A stretch of 64,000 nt of DNA from Diphasiastrum complanatum (GCA_029204225.1 CM055099.1:70197349-70261348), one strand, 5' to 3'; shown: positions 1 to 10,378, numbered from the stretch's first letter. The notes: generated by a model from the letters alone, not told the origin. Program-made: numbers and translations.

Positions 1-290
1 CCTTGATGGTCGGGGCCTGCCCTTGGGCTATAGTGTCTTCTCCTAGAGCCTATATCACTTACGTGGGGGGAAGGGCTTCGGGCCTTCCCCTACGTAATGC
101 GATTGTGCGAAGGGGTTTTTTTTTTTTTTTTGAGTTTTTTGGCCGTACGGCCGTACGTGTGGACCAGTTTGTTTTTTTTTTTTTTTTTTTTTTTCGGTTT
201 TTTGCCTTTTTTTTTTTCGCAAATTTTTTCACGTTTGTGGTGAATGTGGATGTGGACAGCCAATGACGGGCTGCCACATAGCACATGCAC
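1..290 (+). repeat. Dispersed GC-rich/T-rich repeat, copy 1
   Basis: A GC-rich block (1-112) is followed by a T homopolymer, a palindromic GTACGG stretch, a second T tract and a 3' block containing the motif TGTGGACAGCCAATGACG (about 252-269). The same order appears on the opposite strand at 22970-23260, where the stretch around this motif matches over about 35 bases with one difference. Both copies are therefore members of one interspersed family. No coding capacity is convincing: the open frames here are runs of Phe or Lys from the homopolymers. The class is unknown; it could be a MITE or an LTR piece. Confidence 0.6.
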
Positions 291-400
291 ATTCCACCGG
301 AGAGAGGAGAGAGAACGTGCATTCCACTAGAGAGAGGAGAGAGAAAGTGAATTCCACCGAAGAGAGGAGAGAGAATGACAGATTCCTAGGAGAGAGAAAA
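291..400 (+). repeat. 30-bp minisatellite
   Basis: Three successive 30-bp units begin at 291, 321 and 351 with ATTCCACCGG-like starts and an AGAGAGGAGAGAGA core; a fourth, degraded unit starts near 381. Because the unit is a multiple of three, an open frame runs through it and reads as a 10-residue repeat (HSTGERRENV, HSTRERREKV, NSTEERREND). This is more likely a purine-rich satellite than a protein repeat. Confidence 0.85.
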
Positions 401-616
401 TTGGATGGACATTATGCTCCTGGAGGTGGTCCCAAAATACAACGGACACCTGAGCAGAAGGCATTACGTATTAATGGTAGGACCATGCGTGCATTTGGCT
501 CGTTGCTGGTGTTTGAAAACAATCTGCATATGATAACAATTGGTGCTCGAGTTGAGAGCCTTCGTCAGCTTAAAAGACTCACCTACCCAAGGGTATTACT
601 GCCATTTCCTTGCTAG
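400..616 (+). other. Open frame of unknown origin downstream of the minisatellite
   Basis: The frame running out of the minisatellite continues for about 70 residues with ordinary composition, including GGGPKIQRTPEQKALRING and FGSLLVFENNLHMITIGARV, and ends at 616. It has no start of its own apart from the repeat and no family I recognise. It may be an exon or transposon scrap. Flanking DNA up to about 820 shows nothing else. Confidence 0.25.
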
Positions 617-819
617 TTTTGTTACCATAGGATTGTAATAACCCCAAGAAGGAGATACCCTTTGAGATGGGCCATAGTTTTATTGAAAGGTTATTATTAT
701 TAATTTCTTTGATTTGGTGAAGATTTGTAAAGGCCCCAGTTTTATCCCCTAGTTTTTGTGGCCCTTTGGCATTAGTAAAGAAGATGGGAAGCATCACTTA
801 TCGGCTGACTTGGGGGTAC

Positions 820-1157
820 ATCCGTAATTACATACAATTTATCATATTAGTAAACTGAGACCAATGTTCATAGAAGAGGATAGTTTCATTGGTCTATGAA
901 CCCTAATAGACTTTGAGGAACCTTTTATCTTGGCACATGAACGAGGAATATTTTCTATAATATACGAGAAAACAGAACAAAGGTGTATGGTTTTTAACGT
1001 CTTTAAGGAAGTTTTGGTCAAGTGGAAGGATAAGTACCATCCAGAATTACATCCAGTTTATCGTATTAGTAAGCTGAGACCGATGTTTATAGAAGAGGAT
1101 AGTTTCCCATTTTTGGCATTAGAGGCAATTTGTGCAAGTACACATGTCGAGTTATGA
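820..1157 (+). pseudogene. Possible Gypsy integrase C-terminal scrap with internal duplication
   Basis: The frame 930-1157 contains EVLVKWKDKYHPELHPVYRI followed by SKLRPMFIEED. This resembles the end of plant Gypsy integrases, where an HPVFHVS-like motif is followed by a KLRPY-like one. About 72 bases of it (1040-1112) are also present upstream at 820-892 at roughly 85 percent identity, giving a direct duplication offset by about 220 bp. No other integrase motif is visible, so the assignment is tentative. Confidence 0.3.
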
Positions 1158-1737
1158 TTAGGCCAAAGGTGATGTAGCTCGAGCGTGGTTAGGCTACTTA
1201 CATGTGTCAAGATTAGATTTGGTGTGTGACATGTCCCTATGTGTTGGCATGAGAGTTAGGGTCCAATCAAAAGAGTGACATTCATCAATTTGGCCCAATC
1301 AAGTTTGAGGACACATAAGTCACTCAACCAATAGAATTCAGAGAAGGAAAAGAAGGGGTTCAATTAGGTTTCACTCCCCTTCACCTTGGATTACTACTTA
1401 TATGTGATTTAGTTTATTCTTAATGAAGTTTTTGGAGTTGTGAGATTTCTACACTAGATTGAGTCAAATTTGATTTCTCTCTCTACTCGAGTTTCATTAG
1501 TGGGATTCTTTCTCTACCCGAGGAGAAGGCTTTTTCACATTTAGTTTGCTGTTGTACAAGTCTCCACACGTGTGAAAGTACTTGTCTTGATGATTTATGC
1601 ATGTAGTAATGTGCTCTTGCCTTAGATTGATGGAATAGATCTTGGTTTTCAATCTATGTGTGATCTATGAGCAATCACAACATCTTAGGAGATCAACATT
1701 ACACTTTGTGGCATTCCCACATGTGTGAAATTCAACA
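1155..1737 (+). mobile_element. Candidate Copia 5' LTR
   Basis: The 3' boundary is supported: the sequence ends in CA at 1736-1737, directly followed by a primer binding site. Upstream lie about 580 bp of AT-rich DNA with pyrimidine-rich tracts typical of plant LTRs. The 5' boundary is a guess, because no matching 3' LTR is intact in the window. The start resembles the candidate LTR at 47155, which also has a TAGCTTGAGC-like motif near its beginning. Confidence 0.45.
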
Positions 1738-1749
1738 TGGTATCAGAGC
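1738..1749 (+). promoter_or_regulatory. Copia primer binding site (tRNA-iMet)
   Basis: TGGTATCAGAGC matches the 12-nt site complementary to the 3' end of plant initiator methionine tRNA, used for minus-strand priming by most plant Copia elements. It follows the CA end of the LTR immediately and lies 640 bp before the gag frame. Confidence 0.85.
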
Positions 1750-2381
1750 TAGCCTAAGATATCCATACATATGTCAAGTTTGATGTGAAAATTTGCCTTG
1801 AAATTAAGATTTTTTTAGGTAGTTGCATCTCTATGGCTATCAAGGAGATTTTAGGGTCTAAATGGATCAAAATCACATTGGATTGATCCATGATGGGTAT
1901 TGTATGGACTGTACTGCTCAGGCACGTGTGAGATCACCAAAATTTGAATGGTTGGTGTTTCTCCAAGGTAGATCCAAATGATAGCTTGTTGGAATACTAG
2001 TGTAATGTAGTTTCTAGTGCAATTGATCCCAAGTCAGTTGGATGTGTCTTGAGAAAGTTATAGGCTTTCAAAGTGAGGTAGGTAGGGCACCTAACCTGTG
2101 TGGACACATCAATTTAGACTCACTTATTGCTTGTTTGATCCAAAAACTCAAGCTGGCCAATCTTGTCTATTTGAGATCTAGACAATTTTTTGAGGTCATA
2201 GCCACATAGTTTCATCTTTTGTGTACTTGAGTCAAGTGGACCCAAACTTTGTCCTTGCTCTATCTTGGGATGAGAGTTTGATCTAGTTTGAGAGAGATTG
2301 GTAGAGCTAGTGAGATAGGTCTCACACCAAGTTGCAAGATCTCATATTGGAGTTGGTAGTACACCTTTTAATGATCCATTA

Positions 2382-2890
2382 TTGAGAGAGAAACACCTTT
2401 TGATCCATTACAAGACATCTTTTTTACTTTTTATGGCTTCCATAGGTTCCTTCCTATTAGAGTCAAGTGAGAGATTGAACACCTCCAATTTTGCCATTTG
2501 GAAGGTGAGGATGGAGTCCATTTTGGTGCTCCAACATGTGATGGAAATTGTGCTAGGACTTGAGGAGCCTCAAGAGCTCCAAGAGGTCCAAAAGTACAAG
2601 AAGAGGGCTAGGATGCCCCTACATATCATAAAGATGAATGTTTCCAATGAAGTGTTGAGGGAGATTGGCTCATGTACCACATCCAAGGAGGCTTGGGACA
2701 CATTGAAATCCATCTATGAGGTAAGAAACACATCAAGATTACTCACACTAAGGAATTGAATTTTTCAAAGCTTCCAAAGGAGTGATGAGAGTGCCTCAAA
2801 CTATGTTTTGAGAGTCAAAGATCTTCATAGAGAGCTTGCTTGCATAGGAGGATTCAAACAGCCAGAAAAGAGCACCATCACTACTCACAC
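2382..2890 (+). pseudogene. Copia gag, N-terminal fragment
   Basis: The 125-residue frame 2382-2759 has the hallmarks of the plant Copia gag N terminus: LNTSNFAIWKVRMESIL near residue 33, a segment for nucleocapsid assembly, and the motif TTSKEAWDTLKSIYE near residue 99. In the related gag at 27764 the corresponding residues are TTSKEAWDILTSIYE. After the stop at 2759 gag-like sequence continues in another frame to about 2860 (NYVLRVKDLHRELACIGG), then is lost near 2890. No protease, integrase or RT follows, so the element is truncated by unrelated DNA. The start is uncertain: an internal ATG at 2433 (MASIGSF) fits the family better than 2382. Confidence 0.75.
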
Positions 2891-3086
2891 AAAGTGTTTG
2901 TCCCGCTCATGAGAATTCCAAAAATAGACTGCGAATTCTGTGAATTTTCAGCCAAACTTCAAGCCACTCGCACAACATTGAATTCGTTGATTCAGACCAT
3001 GGGGCAGTGATGAAAAAGTGTTAGAAAGTAGAGGGCTACACATTGGATGGCTATGAGAATTCCTCCAGGAACTTGACCCCAAAAAT

Positions 3087-3098
3087 ATATAAATATGG
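3087..3098 (+). promoter_or_regulatory. TATA-like box upstream of the unknown frame
   Basis: An AATATATAAATATG stretch lies about 35-45 bp before the open frame beginning at 3133. It has TATA-box form, but the DNA is AT-rich and no transcript evidence exists, so it is only a candidate. Confidence 0.25.
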
Positions 3099-3132
3099 GT
3101 GCCCTGTGCTTGTGTGAGTTCATTCTACGAGC

Positions 3133-4190
3133 TTGTTGAGGAGACTCTTGCAAATTTTTTTCAAAAAAACTCCGCACCCCCAAACCTTCTTGCAAAAAAC
3201 TACGTGGCATCGCGAAGATCTTGTAGACTCGGCTTGCCGACCTACAGAAGGCATGCAATATCCAAAAACCATGAGTATCAATACAAAAATCCATATGGTT
3301 CCATGCCCTAACCTAGCAGAAAGGTTAGAGATCGCTCATCTCTTACTAGAGCGACTCAATTTAGATATGAAATACTTTGATGGCGTTCAACACGAGTGTT
3401 TGATCAAAGCGGCATACGCCACGTATATTGCGACATGGCAGACATTCAGGTTGCTGCGTGCACAAGGGGAGGACACTATTCTCATTGCCCTCGCCATATT
3501 ACAGCATGTTGGCATTTCGGATGAGGGAGAATCAGTGCACAACAACAACACCTCGTATGACAAAAATTACTTGGCAAGATTGTGCGAAGAAGATGGTAAG
3601 ACGCGTTTGCTCACCAATGACAGCTACACCATCAAGTTACTATCAAGTCCAGAGCAGGCTTGGCATTTGCAAGCTGCAATGCATGTCAAAGGCTAGTTTG
3701 CCTTTCAAATTTCAAAAGCATGTCATATGAATGGCAAACTAAAAGATTGCCCTTCCATTTGAAAGGTAGCTTTAAAAAGTCAAATGACATGCTAGTTTGA
3801 AATTTTTAAAAATTCATTACAAAATATAACATGAATATATGTATATAAGTGGTTGAAAGGTTCATACCTATTTATTTGAAAGGTACCCTTGCATTATACA
3901 TGTCATGTGAAAGGTAAGAAACAAAAAAGCCCATCAGGGTGAAAGATAAGGGTGCACGTCAAATTCCAAGCCTGGTCCAGAGTTGAGAGCAACGATGGAG
4001 CTTATAGTACTCTTCTTGGAGGTACAAAACCCACGCTTGGATCGAATTCCTGCCAACAGCCTATTCGCCTTATCATTTGGCATGGATCAAAGCATGAGTC
4101 GTGACTCAACACTTAAAGTGGCAAAAAAGGCTTCGGAAACAACACACCAAAGGTGTATACTAAATGTGGCTATTTACAAGATTTTGTAGT
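3133..4190 (+). pseudogene. Unrecognised protein family, copy 1, interrupted by a MITE
   Basis: The frame 3133-3696 encodes a protein-like sequence that aligns with the frame at 35280-35830. Shared landmarks in order are a LERL motif, VQHECL, YDKNYLARLCEED against FDRNYLTHLCTED, and TIKLLSSPE against AVKLISDPE. At 3655 copy 1 is cut by a 320-bp insertion, after which homology resumes exactly at PELRAT (3976 onward) and continues with LFLEVQNPRLDR against LLTEVQSSRFDK, running on to 4186. The MITE creates an early stop (3696), so this copy is broken. I do not recognise the family: no protease, integrase, RT or zinc motif is visible. Each copy sits next to retrotransposon debris, which suggests a mobile-element accessory protein or a captured host gene. 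Confidence 0.6.
3655..3974 (+). mobile_element. hAT-type MITE, 320 bp
   Basis: The terminal inverted repeats are CAGGCTTGGCATTTG at the left end and, read inward from the right end, CAGGCTTGGAATTTG: 15 bp with one mismatch. The element is flanked by a perfect 8-bp duplication GTCCAGAG (3647-3654 and 3975-3982). CA-starting TIRs with an 8-bp duplication are diagnostic of the hAT superfamily. The interior is AT-rich, with subterminal inverted motifs around TTTGAAAGGTA and no coding capacity. The insertion is confirmed independently because the interrupted frame matches an uninterrupted homolog at 35.6 kb. Confidence 0.9.
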
Positions 4191-4250
4191 AATTACTACT
4201 TGAACCTGTACCCGTGAGCGTTAGAGAGAACCTTAGCCAGCTACCTTGAT

Positions 4251-4680
4251 GTGTCGCATGCCACATCATCGCGCGCACTACAGTTCAAGCAGATGATAGA
4301 TTTATTAGGAGCAGCACGTGAAGAACAAGAAGGACCCACACACAAGAGACGCCGCATAGCCAGGCGTAAGTCACAAGACAAAGCCACCTCCTCCACCCAC
4401 GTTATACAAGAAGGAAGCCCAACCGTAGAAGAACGCAATTAGGATCAGCCAAAAAGTGAATGCTCAGATAACACACAAGACACATCTTAAACCATCACCA
4501 ATTTCGAGCGGGTCATAGAGCTTCAACAAGACACGGCCGTATCTCCACACACAATAGCAACTCAAGCAGAAGAAGTGGACAAGGCTGTACAAACTGCATT
4601 AGCAGCATCCTTTGGACTAGACACACCAACTTCCAAGGTAATGGAGACATAGGTAGAAATTGAGGTTATATGACCCTCGA
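4251..4680 (+). pseudogene. Basic, Ser/Thr-rich C-terminal part of the unknown family (copy 1)
   Basis: The frame 4251-4442 contains LQFKQMIDLLGAAREEQ followed by a dense basic cluster KRRRIARRKSQDK, which would serve as a nuclear localisation signal. After a TAG at 4440 the same frame stays protein-like, with NFERVIELQQDT and EEVDKAVQTALAASFGLD, until further stops. It follows copy 1 by 60 bp and may be its C-terminal part. DNA from 4680 to 4850 is ACC-rich low-complexity sequence. Confidence 0.35.
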
Positions 4681-4849
4681 CAGTGGTAAATGACCAAACA
4701 CTCCCACCTGCCTCCCTAACCACCACCCACATCTCCACCACCTCCACTTGTCTCCCTAACCACCACCATCGTTGTCACCATCTCTCCTGTTACCTCCATT
4801 CTCACCGTTTTCATACCGCTCTAGCTGTTGATGCTCCCCAATTTTTATC

Positions 4850-6968
4850 GTGATTGAAGCTATTTGTTAGGGTTCTATGCTGCCTTTATGTTCAGATATT
4901 GTCTTTTCATTACAAGCAATGTGTGACAGCAAGTTTCATCACCTCTTGACTACCTAAATCCAACAATCAATGGCTACTTCTAGCTGTTACATCTAAGTGT
5001 TCAATAAGCGAATGAACTGAGCTTAGGGTGGTTACAATCGATTAGGTTGACAGCTAGATGTATGTTTTTTGCTCCATGAAACATCCTCCCATGCTCGTAC
5101 ATTTCATGTTTGCATTTCACGTATGTTTGGCTTATAGATTAACAATATAAAAACATACTTAGTTAGTGCACAATCATCGTCTGGATTGTCTCACATCACT
5201 TCTAGAGTACATAGTTATGCATTGAACCACTTCCCATAATTTACGCATTGCAACACATGTACATAAAGCACTTGCGCGTCTATTTAAATCCAAGAGCATA
5301 ATGAGACACTTTCCATTCCAAGTAGCTTACTACATGTGATAAAACAAAGAGAAGGTAAAAAATCTGAAAGCAACACAAAGCCTCTAACTTAGTCACATTG
5401 CCAAATTACAAACTCTAAACCTAAATGCCACAAGAACTTTAAGGTGACACATCAAAACAAATTTTAAGATTGATCAAGATGATGAACTCGAAGCCATGCA
5501 AGTCCCCAATATGTCCACAAACTGGCTATCGAATCCTGCATTCCCTTCATTACGACAAGCTTGTCCTTTTTTGATTCTCTTACGAGCTCCACATTTGTTA
5601 TCAGGCTAGATCTATGATGTCCGGAAAAGGGGAGGAACTTAGTTGTTTCAATCTCCAAAATAGCCTCGCCCCTTTATACAGCTTCATGGAGAATTTGTGA
5701 TTGACAACAAAACGCAGACTGAAAACTTGATTCCCTGATATTAGTGAACTTTTCTGAGCCACCTTTTCTCATCTTGAAGCTCCACCGCAAATTCCGCTAG
5801 CCTTTTGCTTAAGTCAAGCTGGTACCTCTCCATCAAATGTCCACTTAACAAAAACTTATCCCCAAAGTTAAGTGTCATTGTATGTCCTAAGGCAGATGGC
5901 ATGGCATCCCCACCAAGCATGCTTAGTCCCACCTCCTCTAGAGATGACAGCCGTAACAACGATGGCTTATGGGCACCTTCATAGGCCAACACGTCAGGAG
6001 AATTTGTCCGCCCTTGACACTTATCCACAACACAAAAGTTTGTGCCCCTCATTGCATCTAGTTTTGATGTTGTCCCTCGTTTGGGATGAGTTTGCCTTAG
6101 CGTTCCCATCAATTGCATGTTGCCAGGGCCAAGCATTCCATGTTCACTGCCATTTCCCTCCTTTTCACCTTTGTGGCAGTCACTTTCTTCAACACTTCCA
6201 TTGATGAAGAAGTTGCGCTCTTGTTTGTCCATAAACATGTGGCACTTGAAAAAGAATAGCACCAAAGAGTTGCCTTTAGGAAATCGTGGAGGATTCCCAC
6301 CCTTAAACATTTCTTGACAGCATGACCATCACTTCGGATTTCTACTTCATGGCTTATTCGTTAAGTCACTCCCAAGCCTTCTTGGCTCCTTCACAATAAC
6401 ATATCCATGAAACTCATAAATGCCGGTGAAATCTACAGCCATCACCTTCTCATTGAATTTGGATAAGTGCAGAGGCTGTTCTATGGTCGAAAACTCAAAT
6501 TGCAATGTTGCGCGTATGGCACATCCATTCTGCTCTTCCTCCACTCCAAATCTAGGACTACATTCTAAGCGAACAATAATTAGGCCACTCCCACTATCTG
6601 GTTTGTATCAGATGAAATCATTTAGAGAAAAATCATGAAAGTGAGATAGGAGCACCTATTTGAAAGATTGGACGCAAAAAAGGGAAAAGAAAAAAGAAAA
6701 AGAGAGGGACTTGTCTACAGCTTCCACCAGTTGTTCTTGCATCTTATGAACAACGATGGTTGAAGAAATATTAGGTGTGTGGGTGAAGTCTTCCGCCAGA
6801 GAGTTTGTGTGTGAAGTTTCAACTGCTCCTTCTTGGACAATCCCCTTGAACCTACTGCCTGAGTAACCGGTGCCTCCTTCGGCACCTTTATGAAGAGCTC
6901 CATCCAGAAAGTCTTGGAAAATATGTTGAAGAAGCGTCTCACTTTTTGCATGTTACCGACCTGCTGAT
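4850..6968. repeat. Left arm of a 5.5-kb inverted repeat
   Basis: This 2.1-kb arm is the reverse complement of 8161-10326 with scattered substitutions and small indels. The outer limit is set where GTGATTGAAGC at 4850 matches GCTTAAATCAC ending at 10326, and the inner limit where CCTGCTGAT at 6960-6968 matches ATCAGCAGG at 8161. Identity looks close to 90 percent or better, including the whole 5.7-6.3 kb reading frame. Arms this long could fold into a hairpin transcript or mark a foldback or long-TIR transposon. No target duplication is obvious at the outer ends. Confidence 0.9.
5741..6310 (-). pseudogene. Unrecognised reading frame in the left arm
   Basis: This 189-residue frame starts MFKGGNPPRFPKGNSLV and contains CHMFMDKQERNFFING, MLGPGNMQLMGTLRQTHPK and GGDAMPSALGHTMTLNFGDK. 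It is the left-arm counterpart of 8844-9578. In this arm it reads through QTHPKRGTTSKL where the right arm has a stop after QTHPK, so the ancestral protein was longer than either annotated right-arm frame. In this arm it ends early (KVH then stop), while the right arm continues about 50 residues. I recognise no domain. It is read outward from the spacer, so the two arms are divergently oriented. Gene capture by a transposon is possible. Confidence 0.4.
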
Positions 6969-7053
6969 TCAAGTATCTCACTGAGGGATTCAACCGCCAC
7001 AGATGGATGCGAGAGGGATCATGGAAGACGAGGCGAGCATGCAAGCCAGCCAA
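6715..7053 (-). other. Open frame at the inner edge of the left arm
   Basis: This frame overlaps the arm and crosses into the spacer. The arm portion has the counterpart 8122-8511 (or its other frame 8186-8401) in the right arm. Which frame is the ancestral coding one is not decided: the right-arm version in frame 8122 (DSGSRFKGIVQEGTPETSHP) reads more like a natural linker. No family is recognised. Confidence 0.25.
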
Positions 7054-8160
7054 AAAAGCGAAGATCCAAAATTCAAATGCGCTCGAGACATGAGAGGAAG
7101 GAAGCTAGAAAGATTTTACTTAGATCCTGTGAAAATCACGATTTTCATGCATCGAAGAGAGAGAGAATCTTCATGCCTTCATGAAGCTCGCATGCCTAAT
7201 CATTGGAGCTTACACGCACGGTGGCTAGGCTACTAGAGAAGTGCATAGCCTGCCTTGGACGTCACTCTCGAACAATCTAAATGGCACGGCTCGCCCTGAC
7301 TAGCTGGATGAATGCCATGTGGAAAATACGTCTCATTCGATGAGAAAAAACGTAGGCTTAAATTATTAAGCCTAGCCTATAAATGGGTTACGTGTTTGTC
7401 GCTAAACTTATCTGTTGGGTCGTGCCGATGAGATACTTGAATGTTTTGCCTTGCACCCAATCATTAGTGCGTTGTGAATGCTGAGTCCTGACATTCGCAT
7501 GACGTGATCATTCATACCTTGCCATAGCAACCTCCTGGTGACAAGGCGGAAGTAGATCACAACAAATAGATGGGTCGTTGCACCAATCAGACAAGGCAGT
7601 TTGCGCAGAGCCAAGCAAAGAGAGAAGGGCGACTAGTGGGCGAAATTGTTGTAGAGAATGGTTGGCAGAGAGTGGAGGAAAGGGCTTGCAAAAAGGGTCC
7701 TTAATCTTCAAGGAAACCAACTGTTTTCGATCTAGCTAGCACTTCAATCAACGTTGTTCACCAGTCCCTGTTAGTCTTGTCCACGGCTTTGAAATCTCTG
7801 AGCGTGCTGGAGTAAAAGGCTTGGAAAATATTGGACTGAGTCCATTGCAAGGGAATCTGACAAGTCGTCTACATCTATCCGTGTTTATCAAAATGTGCCA
7901 CTAAGACTCTCTCATAATGATGCAGTGCAATCCTAGACAAATTCAAATGCGTGAGGCTGGTGGATTAGTCAAAGTTTGGAAGAAAAAACTGAAGATGACC
8001 AAGCCTTTCAAATGTTGTTTCAAGATGTCACAGATATGGCAGCAGTTCTAATTATTGGAATCCCTCAGTCGAGAGCCAACATTTAAATAGCAGGAGGAAA
8101 GATTGAAGTCGAGATTCACATATGTCCACAAACTCTTGGGTAGAATTGTGGGAGAAGCCC
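6969..8160. other. Spacer between the inverted-repeat arms
   Basis: About 1.2 kb of unique DNA. Short protein-like stretches occur on the plus strand near 7770-7860 (HGFEISERAGVKGLENIG) and 8025-8085 (FQDVTDMAAVLIIGIPQSRA), but stops interrupt them and no family is recognised. A forward coding region may once have run from here into the right arm. Confidence 0.4.
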
Positions 8161-8807
8161 ATCAGCAGGTCGGTAACATGCAAAAGTGAGACGCTTCTAC
8201 AACATACTTTCAAAGACTTTCAGGATGAAGCTCCTCATGAAGGTGCCGAATGGAGCACCGGTGACTCAGGCAGTAGATTCAAGGGGATTGTCCAAGAAGG
8301 AACACCTGAAACTTCACACCCAAACTCTTTGGCGGAGGACTTCACCAACACACCTTATATTTCTTCAACCATCGTTGTTCATGAGATGCAAGAACAACTA
8401 GCGGAAGCTGCAAAACGTCCCTCTCTTTTCTTTTTTCTTTTTCCATTTTCCTTTTTTGCGTCCAATCTTTCAACAAGGCGCTCCTATCTCACTTTCATGA
8501 TTTGTCTCTAAATGATTTCATCTGATATAAACCAGATAGTGAGAGTTGCCTAGTTATTGTTCGCTTAAAATGTAGTCCTAGATTTGGAGTGGAGGAAGGG
8601 CAGCTCTTATTACCTAAGGAGGAGAATGGATGTGCCATACGCGCAACATTGCAATTTGAGTTTTCGACCATAGAACAGCCTCTGCACTTATCCAAATTCA
8701 ATGAGAAGGTGATGGCTGTAGATTTCACCTGTATTTATGAGTTTCATGGATATGTTATTGTAAAGGAGCCAAGAAGGCTTGGGAGTGACTTAACGAATAA
8801 GCCATGA
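8122..8807 (+). pseudogene. Unrecognised reading frames, N-terminal part in the right arm
   Basis: Frame 8122-8511 (MSTNSWVELWEKPISRS, later HEMQEQLAEAAKRPS) is followed by frame 8589-8807 (LQFEFSTIEQPLHLSKFNEK, then VMAVDFTCIYEFHGYVIVKE). The left arm encodes nearly the same second frame on the opposite strand at 6347-6544. The composition is that of a real protein, and the FEFSTIEQPLHLSKF segment is retained in both arms, but I cannot name a family. It may be the N-terminal part of the protein whose C-terminal part lies at 8844-9578. Confidence 0.35.
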
Positions 8808-10326
8808 AGTAGAAATCCGAAGTGATGGTCATGCTGTCAAGAAATGTTTAAGGGTGGGAATCCTCCACGATCTCCTAAAGGCAACTCTTTGGTGCTATTC
8901 TTCTTCAAGTGCCACATGTTTATGGACAAACAAGAGCGCAACTTCTTTATCAATGGAAGTGTTGAAGAAAGTGACTGCCACAAAGGTGAAAGGGAGGGAA
9001 ATGGCAGTGAACATGGAATGCTTGGCCCTGGCAACATGCAATTGATGGGAACGCTGAGGCAAACTCATCCCAAATGAGGGACAACATCAAAACTAGATGC
9101 AATGAGGGGCACAAACTTTTGTGTTGTGGATAAGTGTCAAGGGCGGACAAATTCTCCTGACGTGTTGGCCTATGAAGGTGCCCATAAGCCATCGTTGTTA
9201 CGGCTGTCATCTCTAGAGGAGGTGGGACTAAGCATGCTTGGTGGGGATGCCATGCCATCTGCCTTAGGACATACAATGACACTTAACTTTGGGAGTAAGT
9301 TTTTGTTAAGTGGGCATTTGATGGAGAGGTACCAGCTTGACTTAAGCAGAAGGCTGGCGGAATTTGCGGTGGAGCTTCAAGGTGAGAAAAGGTGGCTCAA
9401 AAAATTCAAGAGAAAGGAAGAAATGTCCAGTTCACTAATATCGGGGGATCAAGTTTTCAGTTTGCGTTTTGTTGTCAATCATGGATTCTCCATGAAGCTG
9501 TATAAAGGGGCAAGGTTATTTTGGAGATTGAAACAACTAGGTCCCTCCCCTTTACCGGACATCATAGATCTAGCTTGATAACAAATGTGGAGCTCGTAAG
9601 AGAATAAAAAAAGGACAGCTTGCCGTAATGAAGGGAATACAGGATTCGATAGCCAGTTTGTGGACATTTTGAGGACTTGCATAGCTTCGAGTTCATCATC
9701 TTGATCAATCTTAGAATTTGTTTTGATGTGTCACCTTAAAGTTCTTGTGGCATTGAGGTTTAGAGTTTCTAATTTGGCAATGTGAACTATGAGTTAAAGG
9801 CTTTGTGTTGCTTTCAGTTTTTCTTACCTTCTCTTTGTTTTGCCACATGTAATAAGCTACTTGGAATGGAAAGTGCCTCATTATGCTCCCAGATTTAAAT
9901 AGATGCACAAGTGCTTTATGTACATGTGCTGCAATGTGTACATTATGGGAAGTGGTTCAATGCATAACTATATACTCTAGAAGTGATGTGAGACACATCC
10001 AAACGACGTTTGTGCACTATGTATGTTTCATATTGTTAATCTATAAGCCAAACATACGTGAAATGCAAACAGGAAATGTACGAGCGTGGGAGGATGTTTC
10101 ATGAAGCAAAAAACATACATCTAGCTGTCAACCTAATCGATTGTAACCACCCTAAGCTCAATTCATTCGCTGATCTGAACACTCAGATTTAATAGCTAGA
10201 AGTAACCATTGACTGTTAATTTAGGTAGTGAAGAGGTTGAAACTTGGTGTCACACATTGCTTGTAATGAAAAGACAATATCTGAACATAGAGGCAGCTTA
10301 GAACCCTAACAATTAGCTTAAATCAC
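8161..10326. repeat. Right arm of the 5.5-kb inverted repeat
   Basis: This is the mirror copy of 4850-6968. It carries the same sequence features in reverse order, ending near GAACCCTAACAATTAGC against TATTTGTTAGGGTTC at the left outer end. Small differences show that the arms have diverged since duplication, for example an insertion of about 15 bp at 8605-8620 relative to the left arm. Confidence 0.9.
8844..9578 (+). pseudogene. Unrecognised reading frame in the right arm
   Basis: Two successive segments of one frame, 8844-9077 and 9102-9578, are separated by an in-frame TGA after QTHPK. At the same point the left arm has an arginine codon (CGA), so the stop is a single C-to-T change. The 158-residue second part contains GGDAMPSALGHTMTLNFGSK, YQLDLSRRLAEFAVELQGEK and SLISGDQVFSLRFVVNHGFS. 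No family is recognised. Confidence 0.4.
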
Positions 10327-10378
10327 TTCCAGGAAGGACAACGTTATATGAGAATTATTTGTGGATACTGACAGCAAT

